Below are positions 9,976 to 19,181 of a DNA stretch of 64,000 nucleotides, in pieces. The notes under the pieces are model-generated. The model made no database searches. It was not told the DNA's origin and saw only the letters and a program-made list of their open reading frames with translations. How positions within the stretch are numbered: position 1 is the stretch's first letter; each line of letters starts with the position of its first letter. This stretch comes from Sporolactobacillus shoreicorticis (lineage in GTDB: Bacteria; Bacillota; Bacilli; Bacillales; Sporolactobacillaceae): contig NZ_JAMXWM010000002.1 in the NCBI RefSeq assembly GCF_024125445.1, positions 1-64,000 on the forward strand. The letters are read 5' to 3'. Both the position numbers and the translations under genes were made by a program.

Positions 9976-11979
9976 ATGACTACTCCAATTGAACAATCAA
10001 CAATCAACACGATTCGGACATTAGCCATAGATGGAATTGAAAAGGCAAACTCCGGTCATCCAGGCCTGCCGATGGGCGCAGCACCGATGGCTTATACACT
10101 ATGGGCAAAGAAAATGAAACATAATCCGGCGAATCCTAAATGGTTCAACCGTGATCGGTTTGTGCTTTCTGCGGGGCATGGCTCAATGCTTTTGTATAGT
10201 TTGCTTCACTTATTCAATTATGGTTTAGACCTCGAAGAATTGAAAAAGTTCCGCCAGTGGGGAAGCCTGACTCCCGGTCATCCTGAATACGGCCATACCG
10301 TTGGCGTTGAAGCAACGACTGGTCCCTTGGGACAAGGTATCGGCATGGCAGTGGGCATGGCAATGGCTGAAGCACATTTGGGTGCGGTATACAACCGTGA
10401 CGGGTACCCCGTTGTTCAGCATGCGACCTATGCGTTGTGTGGTGATGGTGATTTAATGGAAGGAATTGCTTCTGAAGCAGTCTCATTAGCCGGACATTTA
10501 AAATTAGGACGTTTGGTTGTGCTCTATGATTCAAACGGAATCTCTTTGGACGGAAACCTTAGCATGTCTTTCTCAGAGGATGTGCGCAAACGTTTTGATG
10601 CCTATGGATGGCAAACAATCCTTGTTGAGGACGGAAATGAAGTGGATGAGATCAAGGCTGCACTCGATGAAGCAGCACAAGATGAAACACGACCAACACT
10701 CATTGAAGTTAGGACAACGATAGGATATGGAGCACCAGAAATATCAGGAACAAATAAGGTTCACGGCAATCCGTTAGGCGCTGAAATTGCTAAAGCAACG
10801 AAAAAGGCCTATGGCTGGGACTACGAAGCGTTCTACGTACCGGATGAGGTAAAAGCAAATATTCAGAAACTGACGGCAAAAGGAAAGGAAGCAGAGGATG
10901 AGTGGAATCAGTTGTTTTCAAATTATGAACAGGCTCATCCTGAACTTGCCGAACAGTTAAAAAGTGCAATTGCCGGAGAACTGCCCGAAAAATATGATGC
11001 CGAACTTCCGATCTATGAAAAAGGATCAAAGAAAGCGACGCGCCAAACTTCGGGTGAAGTCATTAACGGCTTAGCAAAAACAGTTCCTCAACTGTTTGGC
11101 GGATCTGCGGATCTTGCTTCTTCAACGAAAACGATGATGAACGGCGAGGGAAATTTTCTTCCGAAAAGCTATGAAGGACGAAACATTTGGTTTGGCGTGC
11201 GTGAATTTGCGATGACGGCGGCAGTGAATGGCTTGGCGCTTCATGGTGGGCTGATTCCTTATGGGGCGACATTCTTTACCTTTTCGGATTACGCGAAACC
11301 GGCGATTCGTTTAGCAGCGTTGATGCAGATTCCTTCAATATTCGTGTTTACGCACGATTCCATTGCTGTTGGAGAAGATGGCCCAACACATGAGCCGATT
11401 GAACAGCTTGCTGGACTTCGAGCGATTCCGAATCTTAATGTTATTCGCCCTGCGGACGGTAACGAGGTACGTGAAGCATGGAAAACGGCAGTTGAAAGCA
11501 AGAAAACACCGACGGTACTTGTACTGACGCGTCAAGGTGTGGAAACTTTGCAAGGCGAAGTGGATCATGCAAAAGCCGGTGTTTTCAAAGGTGGCTACGT
11601 CGTCAGTGAAGCAGATGGAGAAGTAGAAGGCATTTTGATTGCAACTGGTTCGGAAGTCGGCCTCGCCGTACAGGCACAAACATTACTCAAACAAAAGGGT
11701 TACAGTGTTCGTGTAGTCAGTCTGCCTTCATGGGAACGTTTTAGAAAGCAGCCGAAAGCATATCAAAATGAGGTGTTGCCACCGGAAGTGACGGCACGAG
11801 TGGGTATTGAAATGGCGTCCTCACTAGGATGGCATGAATTTGTCGGCACGCAAGGTGAGTTGGTAACGATTGATCGATTTGGAGCTTCGGCCCCGGGAGA
11901 ACGTGTGCTTGCCGAATATGGTTTCACCCCGGAACATGTGGCTGAAGTTGCTGAAGGTTTGTTAGATAAACAATTTTAA
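9976..11979 (+). CDS. tkt: Transketolase
   Basis: This 667-residue thiamine-diphosphate enzyme transfers two-carbon units between pentose and other sugar phosphates. The substrate-binding [13 protein letters not shown] (about 26), the TPP motif starting at GDGDLMEG (about 156) with its closing NG, the pyrimidine-domain [15 protein letters not shown], and [20 protein letters not shown] (about 460) with active-site histidines are all present. Length is typical. GAGAGGA precedes the ATG. It is the last gene of the araD operon, 46 bases after transaldolase, and is followed by a terminator. It may serve this pentose route only, since organisms usually carry another tkt. Confidence 0.95.
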   Translation: MTTPIEQSTINTIRTLAIDGIEKANSGHPGLPMGAAPMAYTLWAKKMKHNPANPKWFNRDRFVLSAGHGSMLLYSLLHLFNYGLDLEELKKFRQWGSLTPGHPEYGHTVGVEATTGPLGQGIGMAVGMAMAEAHLGAVYNRDGYPVVQHATYALCGDGDLMEGIASEAVSLAGHLKLGRLVVLYDSNGISLDGNLSMSFSEDVRKRFDAYGWQTILVEDGNEVDEIKAALDEAAQDETRPTLIEVRTTIGYGAPEISGTNKVHGNPLGAEIAKATKKAYGWDYEAFYVPDEVKANIQKLTAKGKEAEDEWNQLFSNYEQAHPELAEQLKSAIAGELPEKYDAELPIYEKGSKKATRQTSGEVINGLAKTVPQLFGGSADLASSTKTMMNGEGNFLPKSYEGRNIWFGVREFAMTAAVNGLALHGGLIPYGATFFTFSDYAKPAIRLAALMQIPSIFVFTHDSIAVGEDGPTHEPIEQLAGLRAIPNLNVIRPADGNEVREAWKTAVESKKTPTVLVLTRQGVETLQGEVDHAKAGVFKGGYVVSEADGEVEGILIATGSEVGLAVQAQTLLKQKGYSVRVVSLPSWERFRKQPKAYQNEVLPPEVTARVGIEMASSLGWHEFVGTQGELVTIDRFGASAPGERVLAEYGFTPEHVAEVAEGLLDKQF

Positions 11980-12431
11980 GACAACCGATTTTTAATGAAG
12001 ATATGGCAATCGTGTATAAAAGAAAAGGTGTCTCAGAAGTCTATTGACTGTGAGGCACTTTTTCTTTTACAAATTGAGAAAATGCATAGATATGAGATCT
12101 CACTGAAAACTATTCGTAGCCGCGTCCTACAACATATGATGTCTAAATTGAAAATTAATGTGAAAATATCAGTTTAGAAAAGAATTAACGAGCATTGTCT
12201 CTTCGTACTCCTTAAAAAATGAAGTGAATGAAGGCAAATGGACCATCATGCATAGTTCGTATTGAGATGCCCTTCAATAAATTAAGTTGAATGAAAATGT
12301 CCACAATAAACGGACAATGGTCAGTCATCCTGGGCATGAATCGTCAATTACAATATGGGTAACGAAAGGAGGATTAATGGGCCTCTCAGTATGAAAATAA
12401 GAAATGAAGCCATACTTAGGAGGTGTGCACA
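11980..12431. other. Intergenic region between tkt and the PTS operon
   Basis: A terminator for tkt lies at 12018-12068. The remaining 360 bases hold no gene I can support. A short inverted repeat, TGTCC-N9-GGACA (12298-12316), lies about 115 bases before the regulator gene and could be an operator or start of a leader structure. AGGAGG (12418-12423) is the ribosome site of the next gene. Confidence 0.5.
12018..12068 (+). terminator. Rho-independent terminator after tkt
   Basis: An 18-base stem, AAAAGAAAAGGTGTCTCA paired with TGAGGCACTTTTTCTTTT with two imperfect pairs, ends in a U-rich tract 40 bases after the tkt stop. Confidence 0.8.
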
Positions 12432-13901
12432 TTGCGTGTTGATGAAGATGAACTCATCCAGTTTCTTTTTGACAAAAATGATTTTGTTACGGCAGGTGAT
12501 GCAGCTTTTGCACTCAACGTATCGGCAAAAACGATTTACAGAATGATAAAGGTGATCAATGCCCATAACGAGAATTTACCGATTATTGAAGTAAAACGCA
12601 ATCGTGGACTGAGACTGAACAGGTACTATGAGCTGCATCAGAAATCATATATTAGTAATCTGTCCGACCAAAGTCCAATTGAACGAAGAAATAGTTTAAT
12701 GCTTAGTCTTTTGTTTAAGGCACCCTTTAAAGTGTCTGAATACCATCTTTTTAAACCTTATTTTGTAAGCCATTCGGTCATCAAAAATGATCTTAAAATT
12801 ATGAGCAACCAACTGCAGAAATACGAACTTAAAATTGATAATGGTGACCATCGGTTAAGCATTATCGGTGCTGAAATTAATATTCGACAGGCCATCAACG
12901 AAGTACTATTGAGAATGAACCGTTTTGAAAATACGCTTGATTTTACTTCAAATTCATTTGATTTGAATATGTATGATCAAAAATTCATTCTTTCACAACT
13001 CGGTGAGTTAAAAAGTTATCTCGGTGAAAGTATTCCATTTCCTTACAATATTAATATTTTTTCTCATTTGTATATTCTTGTAAAGCGTTCTAGAGAGGGA
13101 AAAGTGTTAAATAATGGAAATCTGCATTTTGATGAGAAACAAAGAAGGTTAATTCAGGAAAATATTGATCTGTATAATTTGGCAAAAAGGATAAAGATTA
13201 ATATTGATCGCTATTTAGGCACCACTCTTGATGGTGTCGAATCACTTTTTCTGTTGCAATATTTGGTTTCCGCCCGTTTGAGCACTAAATCAATTTCAAT
13301 TAAACAAATGCCGAACCAAGTTCGTGCGATCAGTCATTTTTATGTTGAACAGGTGAAAGCGGCATTAGGCAGAGAAATTAATCCTATTGTAGCAAGTGAT
13401 TTGGCAAACCATATTAAACCCATGCTCAACAGGCTGCAAAATGGAATCATAGTAAAAAATGCATTACTTAAGGAAATCCGTGAAGAATACGGACAGTTGT
13501 TTGAACTCATATGTGTCGTTTCAAAAGAAGTTGTTAATAAATTTAACTTGGAAAGTCCGATATCCCCGGATGAAAATGGTTTTATAGCTTTGTATTTTGC
13601 AAAATTTTTGGAAATGCATTCTGAATTAAAGCGAATTGCCATTGTATGTACAACGGGTATAGGAACATCCCAACTGTTGCAGGTGAAAATACACAAAGAG
13701 TTTCCTGAAGTTGAGATTGCCTGTGTCACTTCAACAGCAAATTATCAGGAGGATATTAATAAAGTTCTGCCCATTGATCTAGTTATATCGACTGTGAATT
13801 TTAAGACATCAAATAACATTCCAATTGTTGTTGTGAGTGCCTTATTCACCAATGCAGATCGGATGCGGGTAAAACGAAAATTAATGGATGAGGGATTCTA
13901 A
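12432..13901 (+). CDS. PRD-containing PTS regulator (BglG/MtlR type) without its EIIA domain
   Basis: This 489-residue regulator probably activates the PTS operon that follows. In order it has an N-terminal HTH (about 10-55, ending LPIIEVKRNRGLRL), a second HTH-like stretch (about 90-150), two PRD domains (about 180-385) and a C-terminal EIIB-like domain with a phosphorylatable cysteine in VCTTGIGTSQLL. MtlR/LicR-type regulators normally continue into an EIIA domain; here the gene stops and that domain is the next gene, joined by TAATG. I choose the TTG at 12432, eight bases after AGGAGG; a GTG at 12423 lies inside that site. Confidence 0.8.
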   Translation: MRVDEDELIQFLFDKNDFVTAGDAAFALNVSAKTIYRMIKVINAHNENLPIIEVKRNRGLRLNRYYELHQKSYISNLSDQSPIERRNSLMLSLLFKAPFKVSEYHLFKPYFVSHSVIKNDLKIMSNQLQKYELKIDNGDHRLSIIGAEINIRQAINEVLLRMNRFENTLDFTSNSFDLNMYDQKFILSQLGELKSYLGESIPFPYNINIFSHLYILVKRSREGKVLNNGNLHFDEKQRRLIQENIDLYNLAKRIKINIDRYLGTTLDGVESLFLLQYLVSARLSTKSISIKQMPNQVRAISHFYVEQVKAALGREINPIVASDLANHIKPMLNRLQNGIIVKNALLKEIREEYGQLFELICVVSKEVVNKFNLESPISPDENGFIALYFAKFLEMHSELKRIAIVCTTGIGTSQLLQVKIHKEFPEVEIACVTSTANYQEDINKVLPIDLVISTVNFKTSNNIPIVVVSALFTNADRMRVKRKLMDEGF

Positions 13902-14338
13902 TGATCAACATGTTTACCCAGTATATACTGAAAGCTCAAAGCAAAAGAGGGATTTATTGCGAACTGGGAAATTTTCTGGAAAAAAAGAAAATAATTAGTA
14001 ATATTTGGAATTTCATAGCGGAAGTTGAACTGCGTGATCAATATGGCTCTACAAATATAGGTAATGGGGTGGCTGTTCCCCATTACCAGACTGACCAAAT
14101 CGATACTTCTTTAGTTATTATCGGTGTATGCCATGATGTGATTGATTGGCCGACACCAGATTCAATACCAATAGGTGTCATCCTTTTATTTATTATTAAT
14201 CCTCATTCGGCTAGAAATGACAATTTTAAATGCCTGATGAGAAATCTGGCTTCTAAAGGGAATCTTGATGATCTAACCAGTGTGCATGATAAAGAAGAGT
14301 TTCTTCTTCGTTTAAGTGAAACACCAAATTATGGATGA
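13901..14338 (+). CDS. Stand-alone EIIA-like domain protein coupled to the regulator
   Basis: This 145-residue protein has a PTS EIIA type-2 (fructose/mannitol-like) fold. The phospho-accepting histidine is in GVAVPHYQ (about residue 64). Its ATG shares a base with the stop codon of the regulator (TAATG), and GAGGGA lies five bases upstream, so translation is probably coupled. In the MtlR/LicR family the same domain is the C-terminus of the regulator. I infer that the two chains act together as a split sensor. It could instead be a second phosphotransfer EIIA of the transporter. Confidence 0.7.
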   Translation: MINMFTQYILKAQSKRGIYCELGNFLEKKKIISNIWNFIAEVELRDQYGSTNIGNGVAVPHYQTDQIDTSLVIIGVCHDVIDWPTPDSIPIGVILLFIINPHSARNDNFKCLMRNLASKGNLDDLTSVHDKEEFLLRLSETPNYG

Positions 14339-14367
14339 CAGGAAAGAGCAGGTAAGGAGGATTAAGA

Positions 14368-14844
14368 ATGAGTATTATCAACGCAAAACTAATTTTCACC
14401 CATATGCAGTTTAACAGTCGTCAGAAAGTGATCGGTTATCTTGCCAAACAGTTGTCCGTTAATGGATACGTAAGAGATTCCTTCGAAAAGTCTGTACTTG
14501 AGCGCGAAGAACGATTTCCTACCGGTCTGCCGGTTGGCAAATATGCGGTGGCGATTCCTCACACTGATTGGCAGCATGTAAAACAATCGACAATTGCAGT
14601 TGCCACTTTAGCAGAACCAGTAGTTTTTCACAATATGGCCGTCAAGGACGAAAATCTTGCAGTGCGTATGGTCATCATGCTTGCAATGAGTGTGCCGCAT
14701 GGACAGGTAAAATTACTGTCAGAAGTGATGTCGCTCGTGCAGGATCAAGGCCATTTTGAACGACTGATTAATTATCAATCAAATGAAGCATTATATAAGG
14801 ATCTTGAACAACAGTTTTCAAAATTAAATTTTGAACAGAGTTAA
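14368..14844 (+). CDS. PTS system galactitol-type EIIA component
   Basis: This 158-residue EIIA of the fructose/mannitol superfamily passes phosphate from HPr to the EIIB. The active histidine lies in AVAIPHTDW (about residue 66), with the usual upstream signature ERFPTGLPVG. A strong AAGGAGG sits seven bases before the ATG. It is followed by EIIC and EIIB, as in galactitol (Gat) family transporters. The transported sugar or polyol cannot be read from the sequence. Confidence 0.8.
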   Translation: MSIINAKLIFTHMQFNSRQKVIGYLAKQLSVNGYVRDSFEKSVLEREERFPTGLPVGKYAVAIPHTDWQHVKQSTIAVATLAEPVVFHNMAVKDENLAVRMVIMLAMSVPHGQVKLLSEVMSLVQDQGHFERLINYQSNEALYKDLEQQFSKLNFEQS

Positions 14845-14900
14845 GGATCATTATTAAGTTTCATGTTAGACCATTTAATTATGTATAGGAGATGAAACGC

Positions 14901-16283
14901 ATGCACGTGATTATTGATTCAATTATGTATATTGTTAATCTTGGACCGACCGTAATGATTCCAATTGTTATGTTGATTTTTGGTTTGTGCGTCCGTGTTC
15001 CATTTACGAAGGCATTGCGCGGCGGTCTGATGGTCGGTATCGGGTTTATTGGCTTGAATGCGACAGTTGCCATATTAACGAATGTCATGAATCCCGCAAT
15101 AAAGAATATGATCGATGTCTTGCATCTGGATCTGCGCGTCATTGATGTCGGTTGGCCATCTGCCAGTGCGATCGCGTATGGTACGGCAGTGGGGGTAAGT
15201 ATGATTCCACTGGGAATTTTTATTAACATACTGATGCTTATGTCCAAAACAACACAAACGATTGATGTCGATATCTGGGATTTTTGGCACTTTGCCTTTA
15301 GCGGTTCACTTGCCTACGCATTGACACAAGATATAGTATTAAGTCTTTTCCTAGCAAGCGTGAATATGATTGTCATTATGGTCATTGCCGACCGGACTGC
15401 TCCATTGTCAGAAAAATATTTAGCACTGCCCGGAATATCGATACCACATGGCTATGCCGGGTCATTTGTACCAATTGCAATTGCTCTGAATTGGATTCTC
15501 GAACGTACTCCGGGAATTCGTAAAATTCACTTGAATGCGGAAGACTTTAACAAAAAGTTTGGCGATTGGGGAGAACCAACATTACTTGGGTTTGTAATCG
15601 GACTCGTTATTGGCGGACTGGCCTATTTACCCGTACCCGGTTTGTCGCTGACCGACAAAATCGGGAAGATGCTGCTGGTCGCAGTTACAATTTCAGCAGT
15701 CATGGTCATTACACCGAAGATGGCGGCATTGTTGTTACAGGGGGTTGTACCCGTCTCCGGTGCCATTCAAAAATTGACTCAAATGAAATTCGCGACCAAT
15801 CGAAAAATTTATATTGGTCTTGATACCGCCGTCGGTATCGGTAATCCGGTTGTTTTGGCCTGTGCTACATTAATGATTCCGGTGGCCATTATTTTCTCCT
15901 TCATATTACCGGGAAATCAGTTCTTACCAACGATTGGTCTTGTTGGTTTTGTATTTATGTTCCCATTAATTGTTTCAGTTGTTCACGGCGATTTCTTCAG
16001 ATCTTTTATCATTGGAGCAATCAATGTAATCATTGGTCTTTGGATTGGTACGGCACTAGCGCCGCTTATAACAAGTGCTGCGAGGGCAGCCAAATTCCCG
16101 ATTCCCAAGGGTTCGTCGCTGATATCAAGTATTGATTACGGTTCTAATCCGTTTCCGTGGTTCTTTATTCAAATTGCTCATAATAAATGGATTGCATACC
16201 TTGTTGGACTTGCGATTATTATTCCACTGCTTTTATGGAACCGCAAAAAAATCATTGAGGAAGAAAATCAGGTAAAACAATAA
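14901..16283 (+). CDS. PTS system galactitol-type EIIC permease
   Basis: This 460-residue, multi-span membrane protein is the substrate channel of a Gat-family PTS. The family opening LGPTVMIPIVMLIFGL, the early VGIGFIGLNATV segment and the conserved GIGNPVVLACATLMIP near residue 315 are visible. I choose the ATG at 14901, nine bases after AGGAG; the in-frame ATG at 14892 abuts the ribosome site. The operon has a transaldolase but no polyol dehydrogenase, so a ketose or pentose-derived substrate is as plausible as galactitol (inference). Confidence 0.85.
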   Translation: MHVIIDSIMYIVNLGPTVMIPIVMLIFGLCVRVPFTKALRGGLMVGIGFIGLNATVAILTNVMNPAIKNMIDVLHLDLRVIDVGWPSASAIAYGTAVGVSMIPLGIFINILMLMSKTTQTIDVDIWDFWHFAFSGSLAYALTQDIVLSLFLASVNMIVIMVIADRTAPLSEKYLALPGISIPHGYAGSFVPIAIALNWILERTPGIRKIHLNAEDFNKKFGDWGEPTLLGFVIGLVIGGLAYLPVPGLSLTDKIGKMLLVAVTISAVMVITPKMAALLLQGVVPVSGAIQKLTQMKFATNRKIYIGLDTAVGIGNPVVLACATLMIPVAIIFSFILPGNQFLPTIGLVGFVFMFPLIVSVVHGDFFRSFIIGAINVIIGLWIGTALAPLITSAARAAKFPIPKGSSLISSIDYGSNPFPWFFIQIAHNKWIAYLVGLAIIIPLLLWNRKKIIEEENQVKQ

Positions 16284-16302
16284 TTTAAGGAGGTTCATTA
16301 AG

Positions 16303-16596
16303 ATGAAAAAAATATTAGTTGCCTGCGGTGCAGGTGTTGTAACAAGTACAATTGCTGTAAATAAAGTTGATGAAGGCCTGAAATCACTTGGTATTGCGCC
16401 GGACCAGTATAAAATTGATCAAACGTCTATTGCACAGGTTGCTTCATTGGCGGAAGGTTATGACTTGGTCATTACCACCGCTCAATACACAAATGACATT
16501 GGCGTTCCTGTTCTAAACGGCCTTCCCTTCTTAACCAACATCGGTGCAGATGAGCTTATTAAAAAAATTGCTCAGACATTAGAACTTGCTCAATAA
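16303..16596 (+). CDS. PTS system galactitol-type EIIB component
   Basis: This 97-residue EIIB carries the cysteine that phosphorylates the incoming sugar: ILVACGAGVVTST places it at residue 9 of a P-loop-like motif. Length and start are typical of GatB. AAGGAGG precedes the ATG. It lies 19 bases after EIIC and 56 bases before the second transaldolase gene, in one apparent operon. Confidence 0.85.
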   Translation: MKKILVACGAGVVTSTIAVNKVDEGLKSLGIAPDQYKIDQTSIAQVASLAEGYDLVITTAQYTNDIGVPVLNGLPFLTNIGADELIKKIAQTLELAQ

Positions 16597-16652
16597 ACTG
16601 ATCTGTTTTATTTACAATTTTCTTAGAGTGGGTGATTAAGGTGGGTAATGAG

Positions 16653-17366
16653 TTGAATGAATTAAACGTCAAGATCTACGCAGATGGAGCAGTCATTGAA
16701 GACATGCTTGCAGCATATGAAACAGGCTTTGTATCCGGATTTACAACCAATCCCAGCCTGATGAAAAAAGCCGGGGTCACAGATTACGTCGCCTTTGCGG
16801 AAAAAGTGGTTAAGGCGATCCCTGATCTGCCGCTGTCCTTTGAAGTCTTTGCCGATGACTTTGAAACGATGGAAAAGGAGGCAGAAAAAATTCATGCCTT
16901 GGGGAATAACGTGTTTATCAAAATCCCCATTACAAACACAAAAGGTGAGTCTTCAATTCCGTTGATCAAAAAATTGGAAGACAAGGGCTATTCTCTGAAT
17001 GTGACCGCTATTTTTACAACTAAGCAGGTAGAAGAGACGGTGGCAGCGCTCAATCCGGATGTTGCGAACATTGTTTCTGTGTTTGCTGGACGCATTGCCG
17101 ATTCAGGTGTTGACCCGATTCCGTATATGAAAAAGGCAGTGGAAATTTGTCAAACCAAAAAGAATGCGCATCTATTGTGGGCAAGTACTCGGGAAGTATT
17201 CAATGTGTTTGAGGCAGATCGGCTGGGTGTCGACATCATTACGTGTCCTCCAGGCGTGATTGACAAGCTCAAAGGAGTGGGCAAATCCCTTGAGCAGCTT
17301 TCTCTGGAGACGGTTATCGGATTCAACAAAGATATTGAAAAACTGGGTTTTTCCATTTTGGCATGA
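16653..17366 (+). CDS. Transaldolase (TalC/FSA-type), copy 2
   Basis: This 237-residue protein matches copy 1 from residue 4 onward except for one Ala-to-Val change in the stretch SGVDPIPY. By eye only five base differences separate 16663-17366 from 9226-9929, two of them in the last codons. The N-terminus differs. I choose the TTG at 16653, eight bases after AAGGTGG; GTGs at 16632 and 16641 are alternatives. As the last gene of the PTS operon it should process the sugar phosphate delivered by the PTS. The near identity points to a recent duplication or gene conversion. Confidence 0.85.
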   Translation: MNELNVKIYADGAVIEDMLAAYETGFVSGFTTNPSLMKKAGVTDYVAFAEKVVKAIPDLPLSFEVFADDFETMEKEAEKIHALGNNVFIKIPITNTKGESSIPLIKKLEDKGYSLNVTAIFTTKQVEETVAALNPDVANIVSVFAGRIADSGVDPIPYMKKAVEICQTKKNAHLLWASTREVFNVFEADRLGVDIITCPPGVIDKLKGVGKSLEQLSLETVIGFNKDIEKLGFSILA

Positions 17367-17378
17367 CAACAATGCCGA

Positions 17379-17418
17379 CAACAAAGATTTTATAAGGTAG
17401 GACGTAAAATCTTCGTTG
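17379..17418 (+). repeat. Hairpin downstream of transaldolase copy 2
   Basis: CAACAAAGATTTTA pairs with TAAAATCTTCGTTG with one mismatch. It is followed by an A-rich tract rather than T's, so it is more likely an RNA-stabilising or attenuating hairpin than a terminator. The first arm and loop resemble the bases between copy 1 and tkt. Confidence 0.5.
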
Positions 17419-17448
17419 CCACAAAAAAATTTTCGGGATGATTATTAG

Positions 17449-17496
17449 AAAAACTGGGGTATTACAGGATTTTGAACTGTGATACCCCAGTTTTTT
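17449..17496 (+). terminator. Rho-independent terminator after the PTS operon
   Basis: AAAAACTGGGGTAT pairs with ATACCCCAGTTTTTT, with an extra TACAG/CTGT inner stem. A T-run follows. It lies about 80 bases after transaldolase copy 2. Confidence 0.85.
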
Positions 17497-17599
17497 CATG
17501 AAATCAAAAAAAATAAAGGCAATGAGGGGGAAATTCTAGACTGCCAATAACAGCATATTAACACTACACGAGATATCTTACTTAATTTCAATATGAAAA

Positions 17600-17629
17600 T
17601 TGCGTTAATCCCTTAAAGCGAGGTATAAT
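17600..17629 (+). promoter_or_regulatory. Likely sigma-A promoter of araR
   Basis: TTGCGT (17600-17605) and a perfect TATAAT (17624-17629) are separated by 18 bases, about 40 bases before the araR start. No AraR palindrome was seen here. Confidence 0.6.
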
Positions 17630-17667
17630 ATTATAAGGTTTTCAATTTTTTTAAGGATAAAGTTGAT

Positions 17668-18747
17668 ATGATAAAAAAATATGAGTTTATTAAACAAGAT
17701 ATCTGTGAACAGATTATTTCCGGAAAATATCCAATTAATGGGAAGATACCAACTGAAACAGAATTAATGAATATTTATAAAGTCAGCCGCTTTACTGTTC
17801 GACACGCAATTGGGGAATTGGAAAATGAAAATTATATTTATCGTATTCAGGGTCGGGGAATGTTTGTAAACGATTGGAAATCCAAACCGAAATTACCAAT
17901 TAAAAACAAAACAATTGGCTTGATTACGACGCATATTGCTGATTACATTTTTCCAAATATTATTGCCGGTATCGATAATTATGTATCAAATTTTGGGTAT
18001 TCAATATTAATAGCAAATACTCAGAATAATCCTGATAAAGAAAGAAAAAGCTTGACCAATCTTCTCTCCAATGATTTATGCGGACTGATTATCGAACCTA
18101 CTCAAAGTGCTCTAAATAATGCAAATAAGAATACCTATGATAATTTTAAAGAATTGGGAATTCCAATGATGTTTATTAATGCTACGTATAAAAGTCTGGA
18201 TTTTCCTTATCTGATCATGGATGATGAGAAGGTCGGGAAAATGATTACAAATTATCTAATAGAACGCGGGCATAAAAAAATTGTCGGTATTTTTAAGGTG
18301 GACGATGTTCAAGGCGTTCATCGTATGAATGGATATATTAATGCTTATCAGGAGCATTCGGAAATAATTAACTTGAGTGAGATTATGATGTATCAAACTG
18401 AAGAGAATAAAGTGGATGTCTTTAAAAAAATTCATACCATACTCAGGGAATCTCATTTTAAACCTACAGCGATTGTGTGTTATAACGATCAACTTGCAAT
18501 CCAAGTGATTAATTTTATTAATGAGATTGGATTAAAAGTTCCGGATGATATATCTGTAATTGGAGTAGATGATTATCAGTTTTCTGTTTTTAGTACGCCA
18601 AGTATTACAACAGTCCGCCATCCGCAGGAAAAAATGGGTTATGATGCAGGCAGAATGATTATTGATTTAATTGCTAAACGTTCAGTTTCTTCAAAGATTT
18701 ATGAGCCCAAAATTATTGAAAGAGAATCTGTGAAAACAATTGGCTGA
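17668..18747 (+). CDS. araR: Arabinose-responsive repressor AraR
   Basis: This 359-residue regulator has the chimeric AraR layout: an N-terminal GntR winged helix (1-70, with GKIPTETELMNIYKVSRFTVRHAI) and a C-terminal LacI/GalR-like effector domain (about 80-359, opening KTIGLITTHIADYIFP and with SVIGVDDYQFS near 290). Length matches B. subtilis AraR. It should repress araE-araB, galM and araD-araA in the absence of arabinose through the TACGTA-core palindromes upstream of those genes. Its place after the PTS operon suggests it may also connect the two systems. AAGGA precedes the ATG. Confidence 0.88.
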   Translation: MIKKYEFIKQDICEQIISGKYPINGKIPTETELMNIYKVSRFTVRHAIGELENENYIYRIQGRGMFVNDWKSKPKLPIKNKTIGLITTHIADYIFPNIIAGIDNYVSNFGYSILIANTQNNPDKERKSLTNLLSNDLCGLIIEPTQSALNNANKNTYDNFKELGIPMMFINATYKSLDFPYLIMDDEKVGKMITNYLIERGHKKIVGIFKVDDVQGVHRMNGYINAYQEHSEIINLSEIMMYQTEENKVDVFKKIHTILRESHFKPTAIVCYNDQLAIQVINFINEIGLKVPDDISVIGVDDYQFSVFSTPSITTVRHPQEKMGYDAGRMIIDLIAKRSVSSKIYEPKIIERESVKTIG

Positions 18748-19181
18748 ATGGTACGCGGGTTACAACAACGAAAAACAGGTAGAAAACTATTTTTAAATCA
18801 CTGATGAATGAATGCAGAGGTTTAATTTTGGTTTTTCCAGTTTTTTTATGATCAAATTTTATGAAACTTTGTTAGAAGAACCAATCTTACCAATAACCCT
18901 TAGTTAGTAATCATTTTCTTTGATCTTTCAAAGACTTATCTGTGTTTGTATCATTAACCTTCTGGAAACGAAGTATCAGTTTTTATCTCCCTCTCTTTTA
19001 TCTCCTATGCCCGGGATGGGGCAATGCGATCTTAAAGATGTGCCCTGACCTGAATATTTTCAAATCAGGATCTGTTTCTGTGTGATTTTTTTATCAGGCT
19101 TCCCTCCCATCATGTACTGAATATATAAAATCAAAAAGGAGCATACTTATCTTAAACGGAGTAATCTATTGAGGTTTTAAA
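18748..19181. other. Intergenic region between araR and the germination locus
   Basis: No gene or clear terminator was seen in these 434 bases. Near the right end a sigma-G-like promoter pattern is visible (listed separately). Confidence 0.5.
19119..19148 (+). promoter_or_regulatory. Possible sigma-G promoter of the germination permease gene
   Basis: GAATA (19119-19123), an 18-base spacer and CATACTT (19142-19148) match the forespore sigma-G consensus (GNATR, 18 bases, CATNNTA) with one mismatch. It lies 34 bases before the gene. Germinant-receptor genes are known to be sigma-G dependent. Confidence 0.45.
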
